Shown here piece by piece: positions 37,631 to 49,036 of a stretch of 64,000 bases of DNA. The position numbers and the translations under genes were made by a program. A model generated the notes under the pieces. The model was not told the origin of the DNA. It made no database searches and was given only the letters and a program-made list of their open reading frames with translations. The stretch is taken from NCBI GenBank assembly GCA_013398295.1, contig VZSF01008940.1:1-64000 (forward strand). Direction: 5' to 3'. The stretch is from Chionis minor. Lineage: Eukaryota > Chordata > Aves > Charadriiformes > Chionididae. Positions within the stretch are counted from its first letter, which is position 1. Each line of letters starts with the position of its first letter.

Positions 37631-39137
37631 TGTGTCTATCCATCCTGTCAATCTTTCAGTAGCACAAAGAAGGCAAAGAATTGGCTGAAGACAAAGAGTG
37701 GAAAAGTCTTCTTCCTCTTAGAATAATTCCAAGCTGGCATCAGTGGACCTGAATTCAAAAAACTTTGGTGGATGACTCCAAATACCAAGCTATATATTTT
37801 CAGGCTGATGTTATTGTCTCATTGAGCCTTTCCACCTGCTCCTTAGTCTTTATCAACATATTTTAATCCTTTGTCTTTCATATATCATATCCTATCATAT
37901 CCTGTATCATTACCTTCCAATTTCTCAGCCTTCCCCCTATCCCCTTCTTATGTTGCATTTGTTTATAGTTTTGTCTTACAAGGCCAGTCTCACCACCCCA
38001 CTGCTCAGCCACTGTTTTGTGTACTTCACATTCAAAAGATTTTTTTTCTGAGAAGTTTAATGCGTCAACCAAAATATCTAAAGTGGCTTACCTATACTAA
38101 ATTGCTGTGTTCCTTGTGTCTTATTGATTCATACATAGCTAATTCAAGAATTCTTAACAGTCTACTTTCAAGTCAAGACCAAGTCAGTCATATTTTAACA
38201 GGTGCAGAAGTTTTACCTTCATGGCCCATATCTTGACTCCGCATGTTTCTTCCACACTATTTCTCTAGATCCTTTCTTGGCATCAAGGATATATTTAATT
38301 AACTGCTTTTTAGGGAAGGTTTTTGGTCTTTTATACCGCTAACCACAGTTTTGATTCCTGAGTTGAATAGCATTGTGTAGAATAGTAGTTACCACATAAG
38401 TGATGGCGAGATTGCAGTTAAATGACTGACACCATGATTCTAAATCTTACCCATTTTCTTAATTTAGATTAAAAGAAACTTAAAATCTATTGAGCACTTG
38501 ATGATGACAATGTAGACAATGATAATGACTAACATTAGCAGTAGCATTGTTAGTTGCCTCAGGGATATTTTGCAACCATGAACAGGAGGAAATGATAAGG
38601 GATGGTAAGAAAATTAGTTCAGGAAACTATTTGTCTGAGATGTAATCTGAGCTCTGGAAAAGAAAATTTTGCTGACTTGCATGTATGGGTCATATATAAC
38701 CTTTCTTCTTTTAAATTTTAGCTTTTTCATCTCACTAATAGTAGCACAAGATGACTGATGATTAGTGGGCAAGTTGGCTTGTACCAGAGCCCAGAATACA
38801 GGGGTTTTTTTTTAAAACTAAGTCATACTAAGAATAAGACAGTATCAGGCCAATAAAAATTATAAAAAAGAACCTAAAAATCAATAGTATGAAATAACAA
38901 TTCTCCATCTTAATGAGATAAAGTCAATGCATGCATGTTGGCACAGAGATACTTGCTCTCCACTGTTATCAAATTTTGTTTTAGGTCTATGGTTCAGGAA
39001 AGAAAAGTTTTTAAAACTTAGATATTTGAAATTCAAGACTTCTCTCAAAGAAACTAATTTCTTCTTACCTGTATGAATCACAGTGAGCGTAGTGGTAGAT
39101 TACACATTACAAATCAATACTAGGGTTCAGATGTTAT
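37631..39137. other. Unique AT-rich DNA
   Basis: No gene recognised. The 121-codon plus-strand frame at 37871-38236 and the frame opposite it have no domains. Confidence 0.5.
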
Positions 39138-39194
39138 TATAGAATCACTCAAGCTAGGCTCCTTTGGTTAATGATATCATCTGGAGTCCACAAT
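39138..39194 (-). mobile_element. Degraded CR1 3' terminus, possible
   Basis: TATAGAATCACTCAAGC followed by a diverged AATGATATCATCTGGAGTCC resembles the antisense 3' end of CR1 (agaatcact... gatcat...gagtcc). Only about 57 bp can be aligned by eye. Confidence 0.4.
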
Positions 39195-42059
39195 GATTAA
39201 GAACATAGTAATATATTCTTCCTCATTCATTACCTTACAGATAATAACCACATATTTTTGATTACATTTGATTACATTATAAGCAATATGCTCAAACTTA
39301 TATACAAAAATGCAAAGAAAAGATTTTTGCATGTAATTAAGGTGTAAAAGAAAGTTCTGTTTAACAAAAAATATTTTATTCATAAGTTCTGGCATTTTCT
39401 GTCAAAAGAAAGAAAGGAAAACCAACCTCCTGCCAATAAAATGAAAAAGAGGGGGAAAAAAAGGAGACTTAGTATGATTCTGTGATTCTGTATCTCATGG
39501 ACGAAAATCATACAGAAACAGATGTCCTTCTTTGCCATTTATAATACATTTATAATACCTTATTTTTCATTTTAGGGCAGTACAGAAAGATTGCACTCTG
39601 GAAAATTTTCTGTTACCTGGTGGTAAGTAGCAGACCTGCTGATTCCCTAGTACTGTTTTGGCTTTATCTCCTAGTGTTTTTCTCAAACGTGTCCAGATAG
39701 CTGTAGTAGTTTGTATCTGATTTTTCTCTGCTTGTTATGCAAATTATTAACAGATCTCTCACAACAGAGGAGGGAGAAAGTCCTAAGAGCTACACATGGC
39801 CATAGCTTCTTGATAAACAATTCCCTTGGTATTTACACATTCAAGACATCTGTCTCACTTTGTCTGCAGTTTTCAAAGAGGCAATATCATGGTGCAGTGT
39901 CAAGGGAAACAGAAAAACAAAGTGTGAGACTTTAAACAGCAGAAAAAAACAACTGGAAAAATGCTGGGGAACAACTGAAACACCATAGTTGATGTTAATA
40001 TTTAAAAGGGTGCTCAGTCATGCTCTAGACTCTTCTGCTATTTTCTGTCCAAAAGTACCAGCAATTAGTTCTTTTTTATTACCTAGGCTCTGCATTTGTC
40101 ACTCTCCATACTACTATTTAAACTACAAACTGCTAGAGTTTACAAGAATTGAAAATATTTTCTTGAAAACCTTCTCTGAAATGGAGTGGTGTTGTATTAG
40201 CTAGTACTTATGGTGGCTGGGCAGGTAGTGGGAAGTTAGCCATTGAAGGGGGATTTAAAGACAAGTTTTCTGTGGGGCAGATAAGAAACAAGGCCAAGAA
40301 GATCTACCATGTTTGAACAAGATTATTCCATAATTCAAGATGTTTTGATATTGCTTTTAAAAAACAGATTTGACAAGGACTCTCTGGCTATAGCAATATT
40401 TTAACTGGAAAAGAGCACTATAACATGCCTTTCTTAGAAAATATACATCAAGCTTTGGCATCTTCACTTGTGTATGCAGTATTTATATCAGGTGTGTCAT
40501 TATAGTATCTAAGGATTGTTCAAGGATTGAAAATACATGTCTAAACCAGGAGCATTTTAACAACACAGAGTACCAGTTTATCATCTCAACAAAGCTGAAT
40601 GACAAAGGAAAGAGAAGGCACTCTCAGAATTAATACAGTCCATGCATCATAATCAAAATCCTTAAAATGGATTTGACATATACTAGGAAGCTGTGTAGTG
40701 ATAGAACTCTGGTATAATGTACTTGTTCAGTTCTGAAGAGTTAAAATAGTTAGAACTTTAAATGGAAATGTTTTGTGGTTTTAAAATGCCTTCAGCTAAC
40801 AAATACACAATTAGGCAAAACATAGCCTGCATAAAATTTGAAAGGTTGTTTATAGATATAGGAAATTGTAGTATATTACAAACCCTGCCAATTTCAGTTT
40901 TTTCATGTATTTTCTTAGTTTGATTAGTTTTACCTAAGAGATATCTGGACTTATATATCAACAGTGCATAATTTGTTAATTTCTTGTGAAGTCTCATGCA
41001 GAGAGAGGTCTTAGTAGTAGAATACAATTGTTGTTTGATGCCTGTTCTTTATTAAGAGGATTGAGGAGAAAGTCTAAATTTTAGAGAGGCAAGCTCACCA
41101 GGATTTAAAAATGAACAGTATGGTAACTTTCATTTCTCCTGTCTTCCCTGGGTTTCTCTACAGATCTCACTGTTTTCATCCAACCCCATGTCTGATATGC
41201 TCACTGTGGCTGGAAATGTGTAAAGAGCTATGCTGCAAATCACGTATCTTAGTTTCAAAACTTCACACACGCATATCTGAAGTAAGAGTTGTGATAGCAC
41301 TGAACCCTGAAAGATCTTGTTTGTCATTGGGATGACATGCTTAAGGTACAAAAGCTGCCTATCATTAATTTTTGGGACTATTTCAAAAGGAATGATTGAT
41401 GGCAAGCTCAGTGTTAGCCAGAACACATTATGTATGCCACATTCAGCAATATCCTACATGGATGTCTGGGTTTTTTGCTCCAAGGTCACACTGGTAGCCA
41501 GTCTGCTTCGGCTGATGGACAGAGTTTAGCTAACAAACCATAGAAGTATTAGACAAAAAGTCTGAAGCCAGCCTGGGAAGGACAAAGAATTTCTCTAGAA
41601 ACTACATAGTGTTGGTAAGAGGCCAATATTATCATCCAAGGAGTCCAAAGAATGAAAAGGTTCTAGAGTTAGGTGGGTTGAGATCAAGATAATCTTTTGC
41701 ATTTCTTAAGAATGTGGGTGTATGTATAGGAGCATTTGAGTTTGAATCTTTTGAAGTGAATCTCCTATCTGCTGCAAAAAGTTCACATCCCAGATGGAGT
41801 CATGGCAGCGGATGCACTCCAGGAGTATGCCTAGTGTGTTCCAGCTGATAATAGGCATGCAGTTCACAAAATCAGAATAGGGCTGAAATAAAACCTCTTG
41901 AAGCACAAACAATATTGATGTCTCATTGTCAGCACAGTTGTTTTGCTCCTCAGATCTGTTTCATTTGGGCAGCACTGCTCATTAATATAAACACAGCCAG
42001 TGGCTGTTTCTATATGTAGGATAGTAGGCAGTTTATTTCTGTGTATGTTCACTATATGG
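39195..42059. other. Unique AT-rich DNA
   Basis: No gene or clear repeat recognised. Frames of 60-98 codons occur on both strands near 40758-41529 without domains. An isolated TGATTCTGTGATTCTGT at about 39475 resembles a CR1 tail, but no CR1 body precedes it. Confidence 0.45.
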
Positions 42060-42524
42060 ATGTTTAATAGCTGGCAGAGCTAGTTGCTACAGGTAATTGA
42101 AAGTCTGGCAGGACTGCCTGTATGGACTGGCAATAACCTTTCCCAAGGGCTTTCAGAATTTTCACGTAGTGGTACTGGTAGAGGGTCTTCTTGTACGTGA
42201 TGCAAGAAGTTCTCAGAGCTTCAGTGGTCTGGCTGTGACAGGCCCCAAGGCTGCCCATACCTTTACCTGCACCTTTTTCTTAAAGGACTCTTTTTCTCCA
42301 GTTTCACTTCTAGTTGACAGCTTTCCAGGAATGGCTCTCTGGGTTGTGAGAGTCCCTTCAGAGTCCTTAAGATCTTACCCTTTCCAACATACAACACTTG
42401 ACTGTGAGCTGGCTCTCAGAAAGCTCCTTATCTTTTAATACATTCATGCATTTATGATGCCCATGTGCTAACAACTAGTTCTCACTGTGCCTATGCTTGA
42501 ATGCAACTAAGAAAATTCAGCTAG
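42060..42524. other. GC-moderate flank of the duplication
   Basis: Slightly GC-richer than its surroundings and open for 113 codons on the plus strand (42097-42438) with no domain I recognise. It ends at the left breakpoint of the tandem duplication and may be another piece of the rearranged element there. Confidence 0.35.
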
Positions 42525-42639
42525 CAGAGATATAACAGTTGTCACAACAGTTTCCAGGCTGCTTCATCAGGGAATTTCTTCCATATGCTTCTTCTGCAGG
42601 GATCATCTTCCTTGAGGGAACTTCTGGCAGGTTGCTTAT

Positions 42640-43231
42640 GTAGGTGAGGGTTGGGTTCTGAATCAGGTGCTTCTATCAGCAGGTGAAGGAGCTGTGAGAG
42701 GAGATGACCAGACTGCATAGTACCGGAGTGGATTAAGAGAATATTGACGGGATTGACTTCTGGAGGCTTTTGCTTCTATCAGCTCTGACTGTCAGCTTGT
42801 GTTGTCAGTTCCTGGATTTGAGGGATATTGACTGGGTCTTTAGAGAGACCGCAGAAACAAAGAGTCCGAGCCCCATGGTGGATGAAAAGAAAGGACAGCA
42901 AGTGACTGTGCTCAGAGGGGAACGGATCAGCTACTATGATGAGGAAGGCTGGAATTGTATGGTTTCTGGCAGCAGGAGGAAGGCTCCTTCTCTGCCTGCG
43001 GAGCTGCAGTTACAGAACAGGCACTTGCTTGGGAACCTTGCTCTGGGACCAGGCAAGGGGGTACAGGAACAGTCAGAGGAGGCATCAGAGCTAGCCAAGT
43101 CTGAAACAGGGGATCTGCGTGAAGAGGAAAAAGTGAGTGATAGCAATCCAGCTGGCTTCAAGAGTGTGTTGAGGACAATTTCAGTATGTGGGTGATCAAT
43201 GAGCCAAGAAGGGGAGGTACTCTGCTCAGTA
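42640..43231 (+). mobile_element. LINE (CR1-like) ORF1-region fragment, copy A
   Basis: The plus strand carries a degraded ORF1-like region: first GATGACCAGACTGCATAG, fitting the TRLHS block before the conserved charged segment, and then the open frame at 42770-43195. It stops abruptly where the antisense LTR begins. The assignment to CR1 ORF1 rests on recognition of conserved blocks and is moderate. Confidence 0.5.
42770..43195 (+). pseudogene. CR1-like ORF1 fragment, 141 codons, copy A
   Basis: The 141-codon frame reads like part of bird CR1 ORF1, the accessory protein thought to bind element RNA. It has a charged segment with LRDIDWVFRETAE (residues about 17-29), then EEGWNCMVSGSRRKAPSLP (about 57-75), then LQLQNRHLLGNL (about 78-89), where CR1 ORF1 proteins have a basic stretch followed by a P-x-x-LxNRFxxL motif. 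The rest is acidic and low in structure. The C-terminal esterase-like domain of full-length ORF1 is absent. The first methionine is not the natural start, as similar sequence in another frame lies upstream. An alternative is an unrelated avian element protein. It is repeated exactly in copy B. Confidence 0.5.
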
Positions 43232-43233
43232 TG

Positions 43234-43607
43234 TGCCATGGTTTAGCCTCAGCTGACAGCAAAGAACCACATGGCTGGTGGCTGCTCACTCCCCGCCCCC
43301 ACCCCCCCCAGCTGTGGGGGAGAATCGGAAGAACAAAGCAAAGCTTCTGGGTTGCAATAAAAGCACTTTAACAGAACAGCAAAGGAAAGAGGAAAACAAC
43401 AACAGTAACACAGACAGAGGAGTGATTACTGTACCACTGCTTACTGAATGCAGGAAGCTCCAGCTCACTCCCAAACAATGACTTCCAGCCCCCTCCCCCA
43501 GCCAGCTCCCCAGCTATGGACTGGGCACAGCTCAAATGGTATGGGATACCTGTGTCTCTTGCCAGACCCTTGGGAAAATTAACCCTCTCTCTGCTGGAAC
43601 CAGGACA
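43234..43607 (-). mobile_element. Solo LTR, antisense, copy A
   Basis: It starts TGCCATGGTTTAGCC and ends GGAACCAGGACA, so the minus strand reads TGTCCTGGTTCC... with TG...CA ends. Both ends match the LTR at 56543-56894, which has TGTCCTGGTTCCGGCAGG and GCCAAACCACGACA, so they are one family. Here most CpGs have become TG or CA. No target duplication is visible (GTATG versus ACATA). It sits exactly between LINE ORF1-like and ORF2 sequence, where most of the endonuclease is missing, so insertion or later recombination was accompanied by a deletion. Confidence 0.8.
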
Positions 43608-43659
43608 ACATATTAATCACAAACAAGGAAGAGCTGGTCAAAGATACAAAGGTCAAAGG

Positions 43660-44095
43660 CAGTGTTGGCAGCAACAACTGAAACTTCCGGAGAAGAGTTA
43701 GCAAAACTGTGTAGAGTCACGGCCCTGCACTTCAGTGGAACAGGATGCAGGTTTTTAAGGGCTCTGTTAGGCAGGGTTCTGGAGGGCCAGGGCAGAGGAG
43801 ACATGGCTAGTCTTCTAGGACAGGCTCCACAAACACCATGGTTGATTCCAGTGTGCATGTGTAGCAGAAGGCCTGCTTGGATGAACAAGCAACTCCTGAC
43901 CTCCTATACAGAAAGGCATAGTACATAGAAGGTGCAAGAGGGGACAAACTACCCAGGAGAAATACAGGCATATTGCCTGAGGAATTAGGAAAACCAGAGC
44001 TCCGGTGGAGTTGAAACAGAGGGACAAGAAGGGCAACAAGAGTGCTTCTGAAAGAAGCAAACAAGAATTGGTAGCAAAAAGAGGGCTAAGAAAAG
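43660..44095 (+). mobile_element. CR1 ORF2 endonuclease C-term and linker, copy A
   Basis: The plus strand, with frame changes, carries consecutive CR1 ORF2 blocks: LCRVTALHFSGT and FLRALLGRVLEG (end of endonuclease region), RRPAWMNKQLLT (the PAWxNxxLL linker signature), then in another frame HRRCKRGQTTQEKYRHIA and APVELKQRDKKGNKS. This is the order expected between the endonuclease and RT domains. Confidence 0.78.
43662..43928 (+). pseudogene. CR1 ORF2 endonuclease/linker fragment, 88 codons, copy A
   Basis: This frame corresponds to the end of the apurinic-like endonuclease domain and the linker to RT in CR1 ORF2. Conserved points are VTALHFS (residues about 19-25), FLRALLGRVLEG (about 30-41) and RRPAWMNKQLLT (about 69-80). 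The catalytic endonuclease residues lie upstream in a full protein and are not present here. The frame shifts after about residue 82, and the match continues in another frame to about 44095. It is not a gene with a product; the methionine is incidental. Confidence 0.75.
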
Positions 44096-44127
44096 TTCAG
44101 CTTAGTGAGGCAGTTGATCAGTTTTCA

Positions 44128-44558
44128 AGGCCCTGAGTGCACCAATAAGCCTTAATTGCTCTGACACCCCACCCACAGTTTGCTCACCAGCCCAGGAGTC
44201 CAGCCTTGCTCTGAGCTATGCCGTAAGTAGGTGTCTATCTTCAGTCCTGTTCCCTGCTGTCTTGACTTATGAGGACTTCCAGTTCTCGTTCTGGGCCTGG
44301 TCCTGTCTTCTGGCTGGCTTGTGCATATATTACAGGTAGCTTGTATCCACTCTGGCCTCATTTCCTGCTGTTCCTGAGTTGGTGTCCTGAACAGTTCCTA
44401 GACATGACTCATTACCTTGATTTTTCTGAGTCTGTTGACAGAAGCTGTCACTGCAACCAACTTGGCCATACTCAGGTACAGTGAGATTGTATTGAATTAT
44501 CCAGGGCAAGCTGTGACTGTCCCATATATTTACTTTATGTGATGAGATCATGGGCTGT
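44128..44558. repeat. CT-rich block, unrecognised repeat, copy A
   Basis: It begins AAGGCCCTGAGTGCACC, similar to the start of the block at 6080, and is rich in CTG, CCTG and GACTC words on the plus strand. A likely interspersed repeat whose family I cannot name. It ends next to the duplication junction. Confidence 0.4.
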
Positions 44559-44686
44559 GTAGGCAGGGGGNCAGAGATATAACAGTTGTCACAACAGTTT
44601 CCAGGCTGCTTCATCAGGGAATTTCTTCCATATGCTTCTTCTGCAGGGATCATCTTCCTTGAGGGAACTTCTGGCAGGTTGCTTAT

Positions 44687-45278
44687 GTAGGTGAGGGTTG
44701 GGTTCTGAATCAGGTGCTTCTATCAGCAGGTGAAGGAGCTGTGAGAGGAGATGACCAGACTGCATAGTACCGGAGTGGATTAAGAGAATATTGACGGGAT
44801 TGACTTCTGGAGGCTTTTGCTTCTATCAGCTCTGACTGTCAGCTTGTGTTGTCAGTTCCTGGATTTGAGGGATATTGACTGGGTCTTTAGAGAGACCGCA
44901 GAAACAAAGAGTCCGAGCCCCATGGTGGATGAAAAGAAAGGACAGCAAGTGACTGTGCTCAGAGGGGAACGGATCAGCTACTATGATGAGGAAGGCTGGA
45001 ATTGTATGGTTTCTGGCAGCAGGAGGAAGGCTCCTTCTCTGCCTGCGGAGCTGCAGTTACAGAACAGGCACTTGCTTGGGAACCTTGCTCTGGGACCAGG
45101 CAAGGGGGTACAGGAACAGTCAGAGGAGGCATCAGAGCTAGCCAAGTCTGAAACAGGGGATCTGCGTGAAGAGGAAAAAGTGAGTGATAGCAATCCAGCT
45201 GGCTTCAAGAGTGTGTTGAGGACAATTTCAGTATGTGGGTGATCAATGAGCCAAGAAGGGGAGGTACTCTGCTCAGTA
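44687..45278 (+). mobile_element. LINE (CR1-like) ORF1-region fragment, copy B
   Basis: Second copy of 42640-43231, offset by 2,047 bp. I saw no difference. Confidence 0.5.
44817..45242 (+). pseudogene. CR1-like ORF1 fragment, 141 codons, copy B
   Basis: The predicted protein is identical to that at 42770-43195. The identity of a non-functional frame over all 141 codons shows that duplication, not selection, preserved it. Confidence 0.5.
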
Positions 45279-45280
45279 TG

Positions 45281-45654
45281 TGCCATGGTTTAGCCTCAGC
45301 TGACAGCAAAGAACCACATGGCTGGTGGCTGCTCACTCCCCGCCCCCACCCCCCCCAGCTGTGGGGGAGAATCGGAAGAACAAAGCAAAGCTTCTGGGTT
45401 GCAATAAAAGCACTTTAACAGAACAGCAAAGGAAAGAGGAAAACAACAACAGTAACACAGACAGAGGAGTGATTACTGTACCACTGCTTACTGAATGCAG
45501 GAAGCTCCAGCTCACTCCCAAACAATGACTTCCAGCCCCCTCCCCCAGCCAGCTCCCCAGCTATGGACTGGGCACAGCTCAAATGGTATGGGATACCTGT
45601 GTCTCTTGCCAGACCCTTGGGAAAATTAACCCTCTCTCTGCTGGAACCAGGACA
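45281..45654 (-). mobile_element. Solo LTR, antisense, copy B
   Basis: Second copy of the LTR at 43234-43607, carried along by the tandem duplication and not an independent insertion. Confidence 0.8.
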
Positions 45655-45706
45655 ACATATTAATCACAAACAAGGAAGAGCTGGTCAAAGATACAAAGGT
45701 CAAAGG

Positions 45707-46142
45707 CAGTGTTGGCAGCAACAACTGAAACTTCCGGAGAAGAGTTAGCAAAACTGTGTAGAGTCACGGCCCTGCACTTCAGTGGAACAGGATGCAGGTT
45801 TTTAAGGGCTCTGTTAGGCAGGGTTCTGGAGGGCCAGGGCAGAGGAGACATGGCTAGTCTTCTAGGACAGGCTCCACAAACACCATGGTTGATTCCAGTG
45901 TGCATGTGTAGCAGAAGGCCTGCTTGGATGAACAAGCAACTCCTGACCTCCTATACAGAAAGGCATAGTACATAGAAGGTGCAAGAGGGGACAAACTACC
46001 CAGGAGAAATACAGGCATATTGCCTGAGGAATTAGGAAAACCAGAGCTCCGGTGGAGTTGAAACAGAGGGACAAGAAGGGCAACAAGAGTGCTTCTGAAA
46101 GAAGCAAACAAGAATTGGTAGCAAAAAGAGGGCTAAGAAAAG
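45707..46142 (+). mobile_element. CR1 ORF2 endonuclease C-term and linker, copy B
   Basis: Second copy of 43660-44095; includes the PAWxNxxLL signature. Confidence 0.78.
45709..45975 (+). pseudogene. CR1 ORF2 endonuclease/linker fragment, 88 codons, copy B
   Basis: Identical translation to 43662-43928; see that entry for the conserved blocks. Confidence 0.75.
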
Positions 46143-46174
46143 TTCAGCTTAGTGAGGCAGTTGATCAGTTTTCA

Positions 46175-46605
46175 AGGCCCTGAGTGCACCAATAAGCCTT
46201 AATTGCTCTGACACCCCACCCACAGTTTGCTCACCAGCCCAGGAGTCCAGCCTTGCTCTGAGCTATGCCGTAAGTAGGTGTCTATCTTCAGTCCTGTTCC
46301 CTGCTGTCTTGACTTATGAGGACTTCCAGTTCTCGTTCTGGGCCTGGTCCTGTCTTCTGGCTGGCTTGTGCACATATTACAGGTAGCTTGTATCCACTCT
46401 GGCCTCATTTCCTGCTGTTCCTGAGTTGGTGTCCTGAACAGTTCCTAGACATGACTCATTACCTTGATTTTTCTGAGTCTGTTGACAGAAGCTGTCACTG
46501 CAACCAACTTGGCCATACTCAGGTACAGTGAGATTGTATTGAATTATCCAGGGCAAGCTGTGACTGTCCCATATATTTACTTTATGTGATGAGATCATGG
46601 GCTGT
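46175..46605. repeat. CT-rich block, unrecognised repeat, copy B
   Basis: Second copy of 44128-44558. It carries the one substitution noticed between copies (C at 46373). Confidence 0.4.
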
Positions 46606-46660
46606 GTAGGCAGGGGGACAGTAGTGAATGCTGTTTACCTTGACTTCAACTTCTTAAATA
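46572..46660 (+). mobile_element. CR1 ORF2 RT motif A remnant
   Basis: Across the right edge of the duplication the plus strand encodes MGLCRQG and then, after a one-base frame change, VVNAVYLDFNF. This fits the CR1 RT block ending in VYLDFSKAFD, which carries the first catalytic aspartate. It lies downstream of the endonuclease/linker fragments, as expected for the same LINE. Only the part before the breakpoint is duplicated. Confidence 0.6.
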
Positions 46661-47144
46661 TTCACTTTACTACTGACTTTTTCTGTGACAAAAGATCTGT
46701 TTCACTTGCTATTTTTTGTGGCTACACACAGTATGTACAACCAGACAGAGAAGAAAAATGATTGGTTAATTTTAATTTTTGTAGGCATTTCTGTCAATTA
46801 AAAATAATATAATCAGATTACAGGAGAGGAACCTGAGTGTTGATTGATGGTAGATATATCCAAGAGTATAACTTCCCTTTTTAAAAGAAAAAATTTTGTG
46901 GTCTGATTTATTCTGTTTCGCTTTGTTTGTTTGTTTGTCAGAGAAAGGGAGTTTTGTACTGATGTTGTCAGAGTGTAAGGAAGACTGTAGTAAAAAAGTC
47001 TGACGTGATTAGCGATATCCTCAACTGTTTATTTTTCTCTGCACTCGGAAGGAAGACCTTGAGGTATTGTCAGGGACAACAATGCAACAAATAATACTTA
47101 TCTGCACTGTAATTTCTGACACAATTCTAGACAGCTGTATTATG

Positions 47145-47225
47145 GTAAATTAAAGACACACGTGTAAATTAAAGACAATAAACAACCTTAACTTGTTGTG
47201 TTTGTTTAGGTTATAAACAACCTTA
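47145..47225. repeat. Two interleaved short duplications
   Basis: GTAAATTAAAGACA occurs at 47145-47158 and 47164-47177. ATAAACAACCTTA occurs at 47178-47190 and 47213-47225. These look like local replication slippage or templated insertion. Confidence 0.75.
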
Positions 47226-49036
47226 GCCTACAAGAAACAGGCTAGTGTCACAAAACTCTCCTGTATACCTTATGGTTTGTTTCCTTTGATGTGTTTTATT
47301 TTTTGAAGTCTTTATCTCTCCTAAAATTCCAGCCATCGCTATGGAAGTATTGGGTTTTTTTCCCCAATCTAAATTTTCTATCAGCAGTTGTGGATACATA
47401 TTATCATCCTGAGTCATTTGATGTGTCCATGTTCTCTAATATATCAGATCAAATTAATTGTAATACATGGATTATCCACCACATTAAAAATACTTCCATT
47501 TGCATCTTGTTTATCTATATTGTAGCCATGAACAGTAATAAGTGCCAATAGCCTGCCAATAGCCAATTACTTCCTAACCTGGTATTATTTCTTGTCATGT
47601 TGTATGTGTGATATGGGCTGTAGGTAGCTAACCTTAACTTCCATTTTAAGTTATTATACAGAGAAGGCAAACTCTTCAGTGGGTGTGGCAAACACTAGTC
47701 ATTTCAGTGGAGCAACTCTGTTACGCTAGCTAAAGATCTTCTCTGGATTCTCAGGATAGCATATATATGCTGGAGGCATCAAATTAAAGGTGTTCAGTTC
47801 CTTTAGCTTGTGCTTTAGATTTAGCTTACAAGCATCTGTGGAATCCTGTTTGTGCCATGAGAATAAAAGGAAATTTTGCGAAGACATGCTGATAGGAAAC
47901 TCCACATAGTTCTTAAGATGATGGGTTTTATATGACTGGATTTTATTTACATGGTCCCTAACTTCAGGTAATTCCCTTATTTCTGTGTCTGTTTTCCCCG
48001 TGAGGACAAATTTACCCATGTGAGTCCACTGGTTTTTGTTTGTTTGATTTTCCAGCAGAATACATCTTCAATCTATGCGCTTTTCTGCTGTGCACAAGTG
48101 GGAACTCACAAGGCTATGTAGCACCAACTGCTAGTTTGTTATTTACTGTTCAGATCTGTGCAGATTCAGAAAAAACCAAAACAAACAAACAAAAAGTCAG
48201 TAACCTTCTGCTAGTGTAATTTGCATTTTCTCTGTCTTATATGTTTCAAGTTGAAGTGATTATTTGCAATTTTTAACTTCTAGGAACATTGTCCTCTGAA
48301 TGATTACTGTGGTATCTACCTTAGGCAATAACTAAGGAAGGAGAAAAAGAACACCTTTAAGGATGTCATATTATAAATCACCAAAAAGTCTGGTGTTTGA
48401 CCTGTGAACTCTGTACTGCTCTCCCAGAGTTGTCCCTTTAATTTCCAAACATCTAACTTCTAAATAGATTCCTTTCAAAAACAGACACAGGGTAAGGAGG
48501 AAAAGATAGATTGCTTCTTGAGACATACAACTGAAAGGCAAACTTCCTGTTTCTCATCCCTTATCCTATGATATTTTGAGAAACTAATTTTGGGTGTTGT
48601 TCTGTGGGAATAGAAAGCCTGTGTTGGCACATCAGGACTGGATTTGTCCATTTGATAGAGATGGGGAGAAAAATCTGGAATTTGTCATTGACACTAGCTG
48701 AACTACTTGGTCTCTAATATCTATTAGGTTCTGAGATACTGTGCTCTTCATCAGCTTCCATAGTTAACAGCTGACTCATTAGAGCTCTCTTTCCTCATTT
48801 AAAAACTAAGTTTGCTGTAAGAAAATTAAGATTGTTCTAAGAATTTTCTGCATACTCCTTGACATCCTTCCCTTAAGGTTGTCAGCAGCTGCATGAGAAT
48901 TTGTTGAACCTCCATAGTTAGCAACATTCAACCACTGTAGCTAAAAGACTTAGACTTTAGATGTGTCCTTCTGGATACAAGTTTTCCTCTGCTGGAATAG
49001 CCTGGACGCAATACAAGAAAAGGGGAGGGGGGAGCT

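Larger units (their letters stand above)
42525..46617. repeat. Tandem duplication, two 2,046-bp copies joined by one N
   Basis: Copy A is 42525-44570 and copy B is 44572-46617, with a period of 2,047 including the N at 44571. Reading both copies, I found one difference: T at 44326 versus C at 46373. The left flank reads CTAG|CAGAGAT, the junction GGGGG-N-CAGAGAT and the right flank GGGGG-A-CAGTAGT, so CAG (perhaps ACAG) is shared at the breakpoints. Each copy carries the same LINE and LTR fragments. It is either a very recent duplication with 3-4 bp microhomology or a false duplication made where the assembler placed an N. Confidence 0.95.

Noticed and set aside
39473..39493. Isolated TGATTCTGTGATTCTG as a CR1 tail
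   Set aside because: No CR1 body precedes it, and two octamer-like units can arise by chance or slippage.
42934..43239. 101-codon minus-strand frame, repeated at 44981-45286
   Set aside because: It is the shadow of the LINE ORF1-like frame on the other strand.
43229..43612. Target-site duplication around the antisense LTR
   Set aside because: GTATG and ACATA do not match, so none is claimed.
44269..44484. HYLDFSESVD in the CT-rich block as a second RT motif A
   Set aside because: Superficially like YLDFSKAFD, but the surroundings show no RT blocks, and a better match lies at 46618-46655.
42525..46617. Duplication read as the two LTRs of a full-length provirus
   Set aside because: The copies are adjacent with no internal viral genes between them. 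Each unit contains LINE fragments plus one LTR, so they are not a 5'/3' LTR pair.
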